47,864 bases of DNA from an uncultured Methylibium sp. (GTDB taxonomy: Bacteria > Pseudomonadota > Gammaproteobacteria > Burkholderiales > Burkholderiaceae_C): NCBI RefSeq assembly GCF_902826655.1, contig NZ_CADEFR010000023.1, forward strand, positions 5,308 through 53,171, in the 5' to 3' direction. Below are positions 31,425 to 41,731 of the stretch, piece by piece. The notes beneath the pieces are model-generated. The model had not been told where the DNA came from and made no database searches. It saw nothing but the letters and a program-made list of their open reading frames with translations. A program made the translations under genes and the position numbers. Each line of letters opens with the position of its first letter. The stretch's first letter is position 1.

Positions 31425-31717
31425 TTCAGGTAGGCGGCGACCGAGGCCTCGACGCTGTTGCGGTCGGCGATCTCGTCGGCCACGACGGCGATCGTCGCCT
31501 CGCTCACGGCCGGCTCGATACGCACGCCGTCACTCGCCGGCAGTGCGGCGACCGGCGCGCGGTCCGCCTGCGCCATCGAAGGCCCGCCTTCGTCCGGCGC
31601 CGCCAGCAGCAGCGTGCCGACCAGGGAGGCCGTGACGCACCACGCGAAGAGCTGCGTCGCGTGCGCGCCGCGCCGCTCTCTCGGGGCCGCGCCCCACAGA
31701 TGGAAGTTCCAGTTCAT
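31421..31717 (-). CDS. Hypothetical small membrane protein
   Basis: I do not recognise this 98-residue protein. It has a basic N-terminus (MNWNFHLWGAAPRERR), one membrane helix (about 24-44, FAWCVTASLVGTLLLAAP), and an acidic/Ala-rich tail that should lie in the periplasm. The ATG at 31717 is preceded by GGAG with an 8-nt gap, so I chose it over an ATG 18 codons upstream. Codon use is like its neighbours. It is convergent with mltB; on its own strand the nearest upstream gene is the HNH nuclease, 144 nt away. Confidence 0.6.
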   Translation of the reverse strand: MNWNFHLWGAAPRERRGAHATQLFAWCVTASLVGTLLLAAPDEGGPSMAQADRAPVAALPASDGVRIEPAVSEATIAVVADEIADRNSVEASVAAYLN

Positions 31718-31861
31718 GTTCCGCTCCAGGATGCTGCCCACCGAACCATTCGGCGGGGTTCTCGGTATCACGGAGCGCGGCCGCCAAAGCGGACATCCGC
31801 CGCGCCCCTGGAAGCTGACAGGAGCCGCCGGAGTGGGGGCGAGGGGTGCTGCGCGCCGGCC

Positions 31862-32215
31862 TCAACGCCGTCGGCGCGGCCTGCGGTTGCGGTCGTAGAA
31901 CTCCGGCGGCTTGCCGCGCAGCCAGTGCACGAAGGTGGCGATCTCCGGGTGCGCGCGCAGCGCGGTCCAGTCGCGGCGCTCGCTGGCCAGCTCGCGCTCG
32001 CTGAAGGTCGCGTGGATCTTGCGGTGGCAGATGCGGTGCAGCAGCGCCAGGTTGCCGGGTTCCGTGCGCCCACCCTCGCTGCGCGGCAGCAGGTGATGCT
32101 GGTCGGCCGACGGGCCGGGGGCGATCGCGCGGCCGCACAGGGGACAGTCGGGCACTGCCGCGGCCGGTGCGGCGCCGAAGGGCTCGCTGCCCCGCAGCCG
32201 GCGTTTGGCGACCAC
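31862..32215 (-). CDS. HNH endonuclease family protein
   Basis: The 117-residue protein has an HNH (beta-beta-alpha-metal) nuclease core. CPLCGRAI forms half of a zinc knuckle, then SADQHHLLPRSEGGRTEPGN provides the catalytic His pair and the Asn, and LLHRICHRKIHATFSE provides the second Cys and the closing His residues. The start is taken as GTG at 32215, 5 nt after the GNAT stop on the same strand; no strong ribosome binding site is present. Small lone HNH proteins of this kind are common in Burkholderiales chromosomes and their role is unknown. There is no sign of a restriction or toxin partner. Confidence 0.82.
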   Translation of the reverse strand: MVAKRRLRGSEPFGAAPAAAVPDCPLCGRAIAPGPSADQHHLLPRSEGGRTEPGNLALLHRICHRKIHATFSERELASERRDWTALRAHPEIATFVHWLRGKPPEFYDRNRRPRRRR

Positions 32216-32220
32216 CGCGA

Positions 32221-32763
32221 TCAGGCGCCGGGCAGGCGCGGCGGACTCGGGTGCAGGCGGGCCATCGCCAGCGCGTCGACATAGACGCCGTCGCGCAGCG
32301 CGAAGGCGCGGTGCGTGCCTTCGACCTCGAAGCCGAAGCGCCGATACAGCGCGATCGCGCGCGCGTTGTCGGCAAAGACCGTCAGCTCCAGCCGCAACAC
32401 CTGCGCCCAGCGGTCGGCGTAGTCGCACAGCGCCTGCATCAACGCCGTGCCGACGCCCTGTGCCTGCGCGGTCGACAGCACGTTGATGCCCAGCATCATC
32501 GCGTGGCGTCGCCGCAGCGACGGCCCGACCGGATGCAGGCCGGCGCTGCCGACGACCTCGCCGCCGCATTCGGCGACCAGCAGCAGGTCCGCCTTGCCGG
32601 GCTGCTGGATGTCGGCCAGTTGGGTGGCCCAGCGCTCCTCGCTGGGATGGGGCAGCTGCAGCGTGCCGGGGTAGACGGCCGGGTCACCCAGGATGCGTGC
32701 CCACGCTGCAGCGTCCTTGGTCGTCGCGCGGCGCACCGTGATCGGCGACGACGCGGCGGCCAT
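32221..32763 (-). CDS. GNAT family N-acetyltransferase
   Basis: The 180-residue protein has a GNAT fold: ITVRRATTKDAAAWARIL (strand 1, helix 1), the acetyl-CoA pyrophosphate loop AQAQGVGTALMQALCDYAD (about 108-126), and LRLELTVFADNARAIALYRRFGFEVEGTHR. It resembles RimJ/RimL-YhhY-type acetyltransferases that act on amino groups. The substrate is unknown. Its ATG is 2 nt after the alaS stop, so it is coupled to alaS, and the HNH gene follows 5 nt downstream. Confidence 0.9.
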   Translation of the reverse strand: MAAASSPITVRRATTKDAAAWARILGDPAVYPGTLQLPHPSEERWATQLADIQQPGKADLLLVAECGGEVVGSAGLHPVGPSLRRRHAMMLGINVLSTAQAQGVGTALMQALCDYADRWAQVLRLELTVFADNARAIALYRRFGFEVEGTHRAFALRDGVYVDALAMARLHPSPPRLPGA

Positions 32764-32765
32764 GC

Positions 32766-35393
<2,628 letters not shown>

Positions 35394-35473
35394 GCGGGGC
35401 TCGTTCGGGGTTCAAGCGCGCGGCGATGCCGTCGTGCGAGGTGCGCCAAGTGCTTGATTCAGCAAGTTTTTTC

Positions 35474-35479
35474 ATTATA
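35474..35479 (-). promoter_or_regulatory. TATAAT -10 box of alaS
   Basis: A perfect TATAAT on the minus strand lies in the AT-rich patch 35465-35480, giving an alaS leader of about 75 nt. The -35 at 16-18 nt spacing is poor. Confidence 0.5.
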
Positions 35480-35521
35480 GGTTTGGAGTCCTTATGGGTG
35501 CCGCGGTCGAGGGTCGGCGCT

Positions 35522-35527
35522 TATCAT
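35522..35527 (+). promoter_or_regulatory. TATCAT -10 box of gabD
   Basis: TATCAT lies 20 nt before the gabD ATG, leaving a short leader that contains the GAGGAG ribosome binding site. It is enclosed by a 5-bp inverted repeat, GGCGC/GCGCC (35516-35534). No clear -35 is present. Confidence 0.35.
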
Positions 35528-35547
35528 TTGCGCCTGAGGAGATCGCC

Positions 35548-37026
35548 ATGGACATGAAGACCTCGCCGCTGGCGCTGCTGGCCGATGCGACGCTGCTGAA
35601 GACCGACGCGCTGATCGACGGCGCCTGGGCGGGTGGTCGCAGCCGCTTCGCCGTGACCGACCCGGCGACCGGCCTCGAACTGGCCCAGGTGCCCAACCTG
35701 GGTGCCACCGATGCCGAGGCCGCAATCGCCGCCGCCGACAAGGCCTGGCCGGCCTGGCGCGGCAAGACGGCCAGGGAGCGCGGTGCGATCCTGATGAAGT
35801 GGTTCCACCTGCTGCACCAGCACGCCGACGACCTGGCCCGCATCATGACCGCCGAGCAGGGCAAGCCGCTGGCCGAGGCCAAGGGCGAGGTCGGCTACGG
35901 TGCGAGCTTTCTCGAGTGGTTTGCCGAGGAGGCCAAGCGCGTCTACGGCGAGACGGTGCCGACCACCGACAACAACAAGCGCTACCTCGTCATCAAGCAG
36001 GCGATGGGCGTGTGCGCGGCGATCACGCCGTGGAACTTCCCGATCGCGATGATCACGCGCAAGGTGGCGCCGGCGCTGGCCGCAGGCTGCACCGTGGTCA
36101 TCAAGCCGGCCGAGCAGACGCCGCTGTCGGCGCTGGCGGTGGCCGAGCTGGCGCAGCGCGCCGGCATGCCGGCCGGCGTGCTCAACGTGCTGACGGCCGA
36201 CGCCGAGAACTCGATCGCGATCGGCAAGGTCCTGTGCAGCAGCGACACCGTGCGGCATCTGTCGTTCACCGGCTCCACCGAGGTCGGCCGCATCCTGGCC
36301 GCGCAGTGCGCGCCGACGATCAAGAAGCTGAGCCTGGAGCTCGGCGGCAACGCGCCCTTCATCGTCTTCGACGACGCCGACATCGACAGCGCCGTCGAGG
36401 GCGCGATGGTCAGCAAGTACCGCAACGCCGGCCAGACCTGCGTGTGCGCGAACCGCCTCTACGTGCAGGAAGGCGTCTACGACGCCTTCGTCGAGAAGCT
36501 GGCCGCCAGGGCGAAGACGATCAAGGTCGGCAACGGCTTCGAGAGCGGCGTGAGCCAGGGCCCGCTGATCGACGGCCCCGCCATCGCCAAGGTCGAACGG
36601 CACGTGGCCGACGCGCTGGCCAAGGGTGCGAAGCTGCTGGCTGGCGGCCGGAAGATCGGCGACGCCTTCTACGAACCCACGGTGCTGGCCAACGCGACCA
36701 GCGACATGCTGTGCGCCCGCGAGGAGACCTTCGGTCCGGTCGCGCCGGTGTTCCGCTTCAAGACCGAGGCCGAGGTCGTTGCGCTGGCCAATGCCACCGA
36801 GTTCGGGCTGGCCAGCTACTTCTACAGCCGCGACGTCGGCCGCATCTTCCGCGTCGGCGAGGCGCTGGAGTACGGCATGGTCGGCGTCAACACCGGGCTG
36901 ATCTCGACCGCCGAGGTGCCCTTCGGCGGCGTCAAGCAGTCGGGCCTGGGGCGCGAGGGCTCGCACCACGGCATCGACGACTACGTCGAGATCAAGTACC
37001 TCTGCCTGGGCGATATCCAGAAATGA
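35548..37026 (+). CDS. gabD: NAD(P)-dependent succinate-semialdehyde dehydrogenase
   Basis: The 492-residue protein has the aldehyde dehydrogenase superfamily motifs: ITPWNFPIAMITRK, the NAD-binding FTGSTEVGRILA, the general base Glu in LELGGNAPFIVFDDAD, and the catalytic Cys in NAGQTCVCANRLYVQ. It matches the succinate-semialdehyde dehydrogenase (GABA shunt) group in its WNFPIAM and CVCANR contexts; a related semialdehyde is possible. The ATG at 35548 follows TGAGGAGATC; an in-frame ATG 18 codons upstream is not supported. Its stop overlaps the lpxO-like start (ATGA). Confidence 0.93.
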   Translation: MDMKTSPLALLADATLLKTDALIDGAWAGGRSRFAVTDPATGLELAQVPNLGATDAEAAIAAADKAWPAWRGKTARERGAILMKWFHLLHQHADDLARIMTAEQGKPLAEAKGEVGYGASFLEWFAEEAKRVYGETVPTTDNNKRYLVIKQAMGVCAAITPWNFPIAMITRKVAPALAAGCTVVIKPAEQTPLSALAVAELAQRAGMPAGVLNVLTADAENSIAIGKVLCSSDTVRHLSFTGSTEVGRILAAQCAPTIKKLSLELGGNAPFIVFDDADIDSAVEGAMVSKYRNAGQTCVCANRLYVQEGVYDAFVEKLAARAKTIKVGNGFESGVSQGPLIDGPAIAKVERHVADALAKGAKLLAGGRKIGDAFYEPTVLANATSDMLCAREETFGPVAPVFRFKTEAEVVALANATEFGLASYFYSRDVGRIFRVGEALEYGMVGVNTGLISTAEVPFGGVKQSGLGREGSHHGIDDYVEIKYLCLGDIQK

Positions 37027-37937
37027 GCTTCTCGCTCGAACCGCGCCACTGGGTGCTGATCGTCTTCCTGGCGTCGGCGCTCTTCATCCACTTCCGTGGC
37101 AAGGTGCGCTTCCCGCTGAAGCGGGCGCTGGACTTCACCATCGTGCTGGCACCGGTCAACGCGCTGATGTACCTGTTCTCGCGCGTGCCGGCCAAGGCCT
37201 ACCTCGACCCGCGCGACTTTCCCGAGCTGGCGCCGCTGCAGGCGAACTGGCAGACGATCCGCGACGAGGCGCTGCGTCTCAACGACGACGGCCAGATCCG
37301 CGCCGCGGCGAGCTACAACGACATCGGCTTCAATTCCTTCTTCCGCACCGGCTGGAAGCGCTTCTACCTGACCTGGTACGGCAAGGACCTCGCCAGCGCC
37401 GACGCGCTGTGTCCGCAGACGGTGGCGCTGCTCAAGAGCATCCCGACGATCAAGGCGGCGATGTTCGCGTCGCTGCCGCCCGGGGCCACGCTGGTGCGGC
37501 ATCGCGATCCGTACGCCGGCTCGCTGCGCTACCACCTCGGCCTGACGACGCCCAACGACCCCGGCTGCTTCATCGAGGTCGACGGCCAGCGCTACCACTG
37601 GAAGGACGGCGAGCCGGTGATGTTCGACGAGACCTTCATCCACCACGCGGCCAACGAGACCCAGTCGCAGCGCGTGGTGCTGTTCTGCGACGTCGAGCGG
37701 CCCCTGTACGCCGCACCGGTGCGCTGGTTCAACCGCTTCTTCGCCACCCACGTGATGGCCGCGGCGTCGTCGCAGAACGAAGAAGGCGATCAGCCGGTCG
37801 GCGCGATCAACAAGTTCTTCTTCTACGCCTACCAGCTGCGGCTCAAGGCCAAGGCCCTGAAGGCCAGCCACCGGCAGGTCTACTACGCCGGCAAGTGGCT
37901 GCTGATCGTCGGCCTGCTGTGGCTGCTGTTCTTCTGA
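37023..37937 (+). CDS. lpxO: LpxO-type aspartyl/asparaginyl beta-hydroxylase
   Basis: The 304-residue Fe(II)/2-oxoglutarate oxygenase has membrane helices at both ends (about 10-25 and 286-303) and an Asp/Asn beta-hydroxylase domain. Iron ligands fit ATLVRHRDPYAGSLRYHLGL (HxD) and MFDETFIHHAANET (distal His), and RVVLFCDVERP would bind 2-oxoglutarate. LpxO hydroxylates the 3'-secondary acyl chain of lipid A at the inner membrane, and this architecture matches. Its ATG overlaps the gabD stop, although no functional link to GABA catabolism is obvious. Confidence 0.88.
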   Translation: MSFSLEPRHWVLIVFLASALFIHFRGKVRFPLKRALDFTIVLAPVNALMYLFSRVPAKAYLDPRDFPELAPLQANWQTIRDEALRLNDDGQIRAAASYNDIGFNSFFRTGWKRFYLTWYGKDLASADALCPQTVALLKSIPTIKAAMFASLPPGATLVRHRDPYAGSLRYHLGLTTPNDPGCFIEVDGQRYHWKDGEPVMFDETFIHHAANETQSQRVVLFCDVERPLYAAPVRWFNRFFATHVMAAASSQNEEGDQPVGAINKFFFYAYQLRLKAKALKASHRQVYYAGKWLLIVGLLWLLFF

Positions 37938-37941
37938 ACAG

Positions 37942-38838
37942 CTAGTCGGCGGCCTCGTCGTTGGCCGCGCTGGCCGGGCCGCGCTCGACGATGTTGGCAA
38001 AGCCCGCACGGCCGATCGCGACCGCCCCCGCGGCGCCGGCAAAGGCCAGCCGCAGCAGGGTCTGCGCATCCTTGCCCTGCTCGGGGTAGTGCGCGATGCC
38101 CACGCTGGCGGCGACCGCGAGTTCACGGTCGACCACGCGCAGCGGACGCTGCAGGGCCCGCACGAGCTTGGCACCGACCCGCTCGGCGGCGGCCGGCGCG
38201 TCGATCCACGCCAGCAGCGCCGCGAAGGCATCGCTCCCGATCGAGGCCACGACGTCACTGGCACGCAGCGATGCTCGCAAGCGCACCGCCAGCTTGCGGC
38301 GCAAGGCGCCGGCCGCCGCCGGACCGAGCGCCGCCTCGGCACTGGCCAGACCCTCGATGCGCAGCACCAGCAAGGCCATCGGCCCGGGCGCCCGTTCGCG
38401 CAGCGCGAGCAGGTGGTTCATGTGCTCGAGCAGCTGCGCCTGGTTCGGCAGCCCGGTCGCCAGGTCGGTGGCGTAGGCCTTGCGCGCCTCGCGCTCGATG
38501 CGATTGCGCAGCACGGCCTGGTGGATCGCGCGTTGCAGCGCGCCGGGGCTCGCGTCGGCCGTCGCGAGCACGGCCTGGACGCCGCGGGCCAGCAGGTCGA
38601 CAGCGAGCTCCGGGGTCGGCGCGTCGGTCACCAGCAGCACCGCTGCATCGAGACACGCCTGCGACAGGCCCGGCCAGGTCGCGAGCGACGCCGCTGCGTC
38701 GGCCTGCACGATCAGCACCGCGTCGAAGACCGTGCCGGCGAGCCGCGCCGTGGCTTCGCCCAGCGTTGCGCAGACGGCTTCAGGCTGCAGCCCGGCAGGG
38801 ACCGGGCCGACGACGAGGAGCGGGGAATCGGCAGACAT
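37942..38838 (-). CDS. Degenerate GGDEF protein with pseudo-receiver N-terminus
   Basis: The 298-residue protein has an N-terminal receiver-like fold (about 5-110) in which the phosphoacceptor position is not an Asp (FDAVLIVQAD). A GGDEF-like domain begins at TDLATGLPNQAQLLEHM (about 123). The active-site GG(D/E)EF is GSDAF (residues 201-205), and the Ala where the catalytic Glu should be argues against cyclase activity. There is no EAL domain and no clear RxxD I-site. It may bind c-di-GMP or GTP or act as a scaffold. It starts 37 nt after tRNA-Gly on the same strand. Confidence 0.8.
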   Translation of the reverse strand: MSADSPLLVVGPVPAGLQPEAVCATLGEATARLAGTVFDAVLIVQADAAASLATWPGLSQACLDAAVLLVTDAPTPELAVDLLARGVQAVLATADASPGALQRAIHQAVLRNRIEREARKAYATDLATGLPNQAQLLEHMNHLLALRERAPGPMALLVLRIEGLASAEAALGPAAAGALRRKLAVRLRASLRASDVVASIGSDAFAALLAWIDAPAAAERVGAKLVRALQRPLRVVDRELAVAASVGIAHYPEQGKDAQTLLRLAFAGAAGAVAIGRAGFANIVERGPASAANDEAAD

Positions 38839-38875
38839 GCAGGCCGGACGGCTGGGAAGACAGGGGCCTCGATGC

Positions 38876-38949
38876 TGGAGCGGGCGATGGGAATCGAACC
38901 CACGTCTTGAGCTTGGGAAGCTCAGGTCCTGCCATTGAACGACGCCCGC
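38876..38949 (-). tRNA. tRNA-Gly (anticodon TCC)
   Basis: The 74-nt gene has a 7-bp acceptor stem (GCGGGCG/CGCCCGC), a T-loop GGTTCGATTCC, and the anticodon arm TGAGC-TTCCCAA-GCTCA with anticodon TCC. The 3' CCA is encoded. It lies 8 nt downstream of tRNA-Ser on the same strand. Confidence 0.96.
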
Positions 38950-38957
38950 AGGTCAGG

Positions 38958-39050
38958 TGGCGGAGACGAAGGGATTCGAACCCTTGATGGAGTTTTAAGC
39001 CCCATACTCCCTTAGCAGGGGAGCACCTTCGGCCACTCGGTCACGTCTCC
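38958..39050 (-). tRNA. tRNA-Ser (anticodon GCT)
   Basis: The 93-nt gene has the acceptor stem GGAGACG/CGTCTCC, the anticodon arm CTCCC-CTGCTAA-GGGAG with anticodon GCT, a long variable arm (GGGGCTTAAAACTCC region) typical of tRNA-Ser, and an encoded CCA. It starts 17 nt after the lysC stop and is likely processed from the lysC transcript. Confidence 0.96.
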
Positions 39051-39067
39051 TGAGCCAGCGCTGCGGA

Positions 39068-40339
39068 TTATGCCGCAGCGGGCTGGTCCAGATCGAAAGC
39101 CTTGTGCAGGGCGCGCACCGCGAGTTCCATGTACTTCTCGTCGATCACGACGGAGGTCTTGATCTCGGAGGTCGAGATCATCTGGATGTTGATGCCCTCT
39201 TCCGACAGCGTGCGGAACATCGTGCTGGCCACGCCGGCGTGGCTCTTCATGCCGATGCCGACGATGCTGACCTTGCAGATCTTCGGGTCGCCGCTGACCT
39301 GGGCCGCGTGGGTGGCCGGCTGCACGCTGGTCTTCAGCAGTTCGAGCGTGCGCGCGTAGTCGTTGCGATGCACGGTGAAGCTGAAGTCCGTCTTGCCGTC
39401 ATGCGAGACGTTCTGGATGATCACGTCGACGTCGATGTTGGCATCGGCCACCGGCCCCAGGATCTGGTACGCGATGCCCGGCTTGTCGGGCACGCCCAGC
39501 ACGGTGATCTTGGCCTCGTCGCGGTTGAAGGCGATGCCCGACACGATGGCTTGTTCCATGTTCTCGTCTTCCTCGAAAGTGATCAGGGTGCCGGACTTGG
39601 CCTCGACCTCGAGCGGGATGTCCCAGTCGGTGAAGCTCGACAGCACCCGGGTCGGCACGCGGTACTTGCCGGCGAACTCCACCGAGCGGATCTGCAGCAC
39701 CTTGGAGCCCAGGCTCGCCATCTCCATCATCTCCTCGAAGCTGATGGCCGACAGGCGCCGCGCCTCGGGGACGACGCGCGGATCGGTGGTGTAGACGCCG
39801 TCGACGTCGGTGTAGATCAGGCACTCGGCGGCCCTCAGCGCGGCCGCGACCGCGACCGCCGAGGTGTCCGAGCCGCCGCGGCCCAGGGTCGTGATGTGTC
39901 CGTCACCGTCGATGCCCTGGAAGCCGGTGATGACGACCACCTTGCCGGCGGCCAGGTCGGCACGCACGCGGACGTCGTCGATGCTCTCGATGCGGGCCTT
40001 GGTGTAGGCGCTGTCGGTGCGCACCGGGACCTGCCAGCCGGTGTAGCTGACCGCATCCATGCCCTCGGCCTGCAGCGCGATCGCCAGCAGGCCGACCGAC
40101 ACCTGCTCGCCGGTCGAGGCGATCATGTCCAGCTCGCGCGCCAGCGAAGCGCTGTGCGACGACGGCGACAGCTCCTTCGCCAGGCCGAGCAGGCGATTCG
40201 TCTCGCCGCTCATCGCGGACGGAACGACCACCATCTGGTGGCCGGCGCGCGCCCATTTGGCGACGCGCTTGGCGACATTGCGGATGCGCTCGGTCGAGCC
40301 CATCGACGTGCCGCCGTACTTGTGAACGATCAATGCCAT
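39068..40339 (-). CDS. lysC: Aspartate kinase
   Basis: LysC phosphorylates aspartate, the first step to lysine, threonine, methionine and diaminopimelate. The 423-residue protein starts LIVHKYGGTSMGSTERI. It has the active-site regions IASTGEQVSVGLLA, ITGFQGIDGDGHITTLGRGG and YTDVDGVYTTDPRVV, and two C-terminal ACT domains (about 265-420; VSIVGIGMKSHAGVASTMF, INIQMISTSEIK). It is a monofunctional aspartokinase. The frame is open upstream, but the ATG at 40339 matches the family. TAAAAT on its strand lies about 55 nt upstream. Confidence 0.97.
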   Translation of the reverse strand: MALIVHKYGGTSMGSTERIRNVAKRVAKWARAGHQMVVVPSAMSGETNRLLGLAKELSPSSHSASLARELDMIASTGEQVSVGLLAIALQAEGMDAVSYTGWQVPVRTDSAYTKARIESIDDVRVRADLAAGKVVVITGFQGIDGDGHITTLGRGGSDTSAVAVAAALRAAECLIYTDVDGVYTTDPRVVPEARRLSAISFEEMMEMASLGSKVLQIRSVEFAGKYRVPTRVLSSFTDWDIPLEVEAKSGTLITFEEDENMEQAIVSGIAFNRDEAKITVLGVPDKPGIAYQILGPVADANIDVDVIIQNVSHDGKTDFSFTVHRNDYARTLELLKTSVQPATHAAQVSGDPKICKVSIVGIGMKSHAGVASTMFRTLSEEGINIQMISTSEIKTSVVIDEKYMELAVRALHKAFDLDQPAAA

Positions 40340-40394
40340 GCGGGGGTTGCGGCGCCTTGGCTTTGGACGGGATGTCCCGCGCCGCGAACCGCGC

Positions 40395-40400
40395 ATTTTA
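40395..40400 (-). promoter_or_regulatory. TAAAAT -10 box of lysC
   Basis: TAAAAT on the minus strand lies between the tilS stop and the lysC ATG, giving a leader of about 50 nt. The -35 region lies in the 3' end of tilS and is weak. It could also drive the tRNAs downstream of lysC. Confidence 0.4.
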
Positions 40401-40428
40401 GCGGGCCGCTCGTGCGGGCCTGCACCGT

Positions 40429-41706
40429 TCAGGCCGGGTCGGCGTCCTGCCAGCTCAGCGCCATCTGGCGCGTGCCGGGGGCCGCCAGAGCGCGCGCGTC
40501 GATGCCCAGGCCGGGCACGAACAGCAACCGCCCCCCCGCGTCGTGCAGCAGCGGCCCCTGGCGCGACCACTCGGGCACGGCCCGGGCCTGGAACTGCTTC
40601 TTCAAGCTGCGCGGTGGCCGGCCCGGGGCCAGCTGGAAGCGCTCGGCGCCCTGGCGTGGCAGCAGCTGCAGCGCGGCCAGTCGTTCCAGCGCGACGCCGC
40701 CCTCGCGGACGGCCTTCACGACCAATACCCCGCCCCAACCGGGCAAGGCGTAGCGGCCGGCACGACCGATCGACAGCGCCGTCTCCTGCGTCTGCGTGTT
40801 CGCCATCGACGCGCGCTCGAAGCGCAGGCGGCCGCGGTAGCGCCGCAACTCGCCGCCCTGGAGCGCCCACCGGGCGGCACCCGGCGCCGGCAGCTCGGCC
40901 ATCAGCCGCTCGACGTCGCTGGCCTTCACGGTCCGGGCGCCAGCCGCCCTCAGCCAGGCCCGCAAGGCGTGCACCGCACGGTGCGGCGGCAAGCTTCGCC
41001 AGGCCGCCAGGTCGAGCCCCTTCGCATCGGCGCAGCGCCCCAGGTCCTCGATCGCCAGGTCGGCGATGCCGGCCGCGGCCTGCGCTGCCCAGGTGGCCGC
41101 GTCGGCCAGTGTTGCCTCGGCCTGCGGGAACGCGGCCGCGAGCGCCGGCCAGACCTGCAGGCGCAGGCGATTGCGGGCGAAGCGCGGGTCGTCGTTGCTG
41201 TCGTCGTCGATGTGGCGCAGCCGGTGGCGCTTCAGGTAGCCCTCGATGGCGGCTCGCGGCCGGGCCAGCCAGGGGCGAGCCCAGGTGATGCCGTCGCGCT
41301 CGACCTGCGCCGGCATGCCGGCCAGTCCGGCGACGCCCGCGCCACGCAGTCCCTGCAACAGCAGCGTCTCGGCCTGGTCGCGCCGGTGGTGCGCCAGCAG
41401 CACCAGCCGCGTGCCCTGCTCCAGCGCCATGGTGCGCAGGGCGGCGTAGCGGGCACGTCGGGCCAGCGCCTCGAGGCTGTCGCCGCGGCGCGGCATCAGC
41501 TGGACATGGGCGGCGTGGAAGCTGACCGGCAGACCCCGTTGCGCCCATCGTTCGCACTGGGTCGCGCAATGAGCGAGCCACTCGTCGGCGTGGGTGCTCA
41601 GGCCGTGATGCACGTGCAGCGCGTGCACCTGCAGGCCGAGTTCGGCCGCGGCCTTCAGCGTCGCGTGCAGCAGCGCGGTCGAGTCGCGGCCGCCGCTGTA
41701 GGCCAC
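40429..41706 (-). CDS. tilS: tRNA(Ile)-lysidine synthase
   Basis: TilS converts the wobble cytidine of tRNA-Ile(CAU) to lysidine with ATP and lysine, so that it reads AUA. The ORF has 425 codons. The PP-loop SGGRDS is at residues 4-9, followed by [20 protein letters not shown] and the C-terminal domains TilS_C/HGPRT-like ([19 protein letters not shown]). The oddity is the start: an in-frame stop lies 21 codons before, and GTG at 41706 is the only recognised start. That leaves almost no sequence before the PP-loop, although the codons upstream ([11 protein letters not shown]) would complete the normal strand. It is 25 nt past the accA stop. Confidence 0.92.
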   Translation of the reverse strand: MAYSGGRDSTALLHATLKAAAELGLQVHALHVHHGLSTHADEWLAHCATQCERWAQRGLPVSFHAAHVQLMPRRGDSLEALARRARYAALRTMALEQGTRLVLLAHHRRDQAETLLLQGLRGAGVAGLAGMPAQVERDGITWARPWLARPRAAIEGYLKRHRLRHIDDDSNDDPRFARNRLRLQVWPALAAAFPQAEATLADAATWAAQAAAGIADLAIEDLGRCADAKGLDLAAWRSLPPHRAVHALRAWLRAAGARTVKASDVERLMAELPAPGAARWALQGGELRRYRGRLRFERASMANTQTQETALSIGRAGRYALPGWGGVLVVKAVREGGVALERLAALQLLPRQGAERFQLAPGRPPRSLKKQFQARAVPEWSRQGPLLHDAGGRLLFVPGLGIDARALAAPGTRQMALSWQDADPA

Positions 41707-41731
41707 CGCGACGGACCGGGCCGGAGGCGCC

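Noticed and set aside
38876-39050. tRNA genes as a phage or island attachment site
   Set aside because: No integrase is next to them and no repeat of a tRNA 3' end was found elsewhere in the window.
40340-40428. Lysine riboswitch in the lysC leader
   Set aside because: The leader is only about 50 nt, too short for the riboswitch, and its core motifs are absent.
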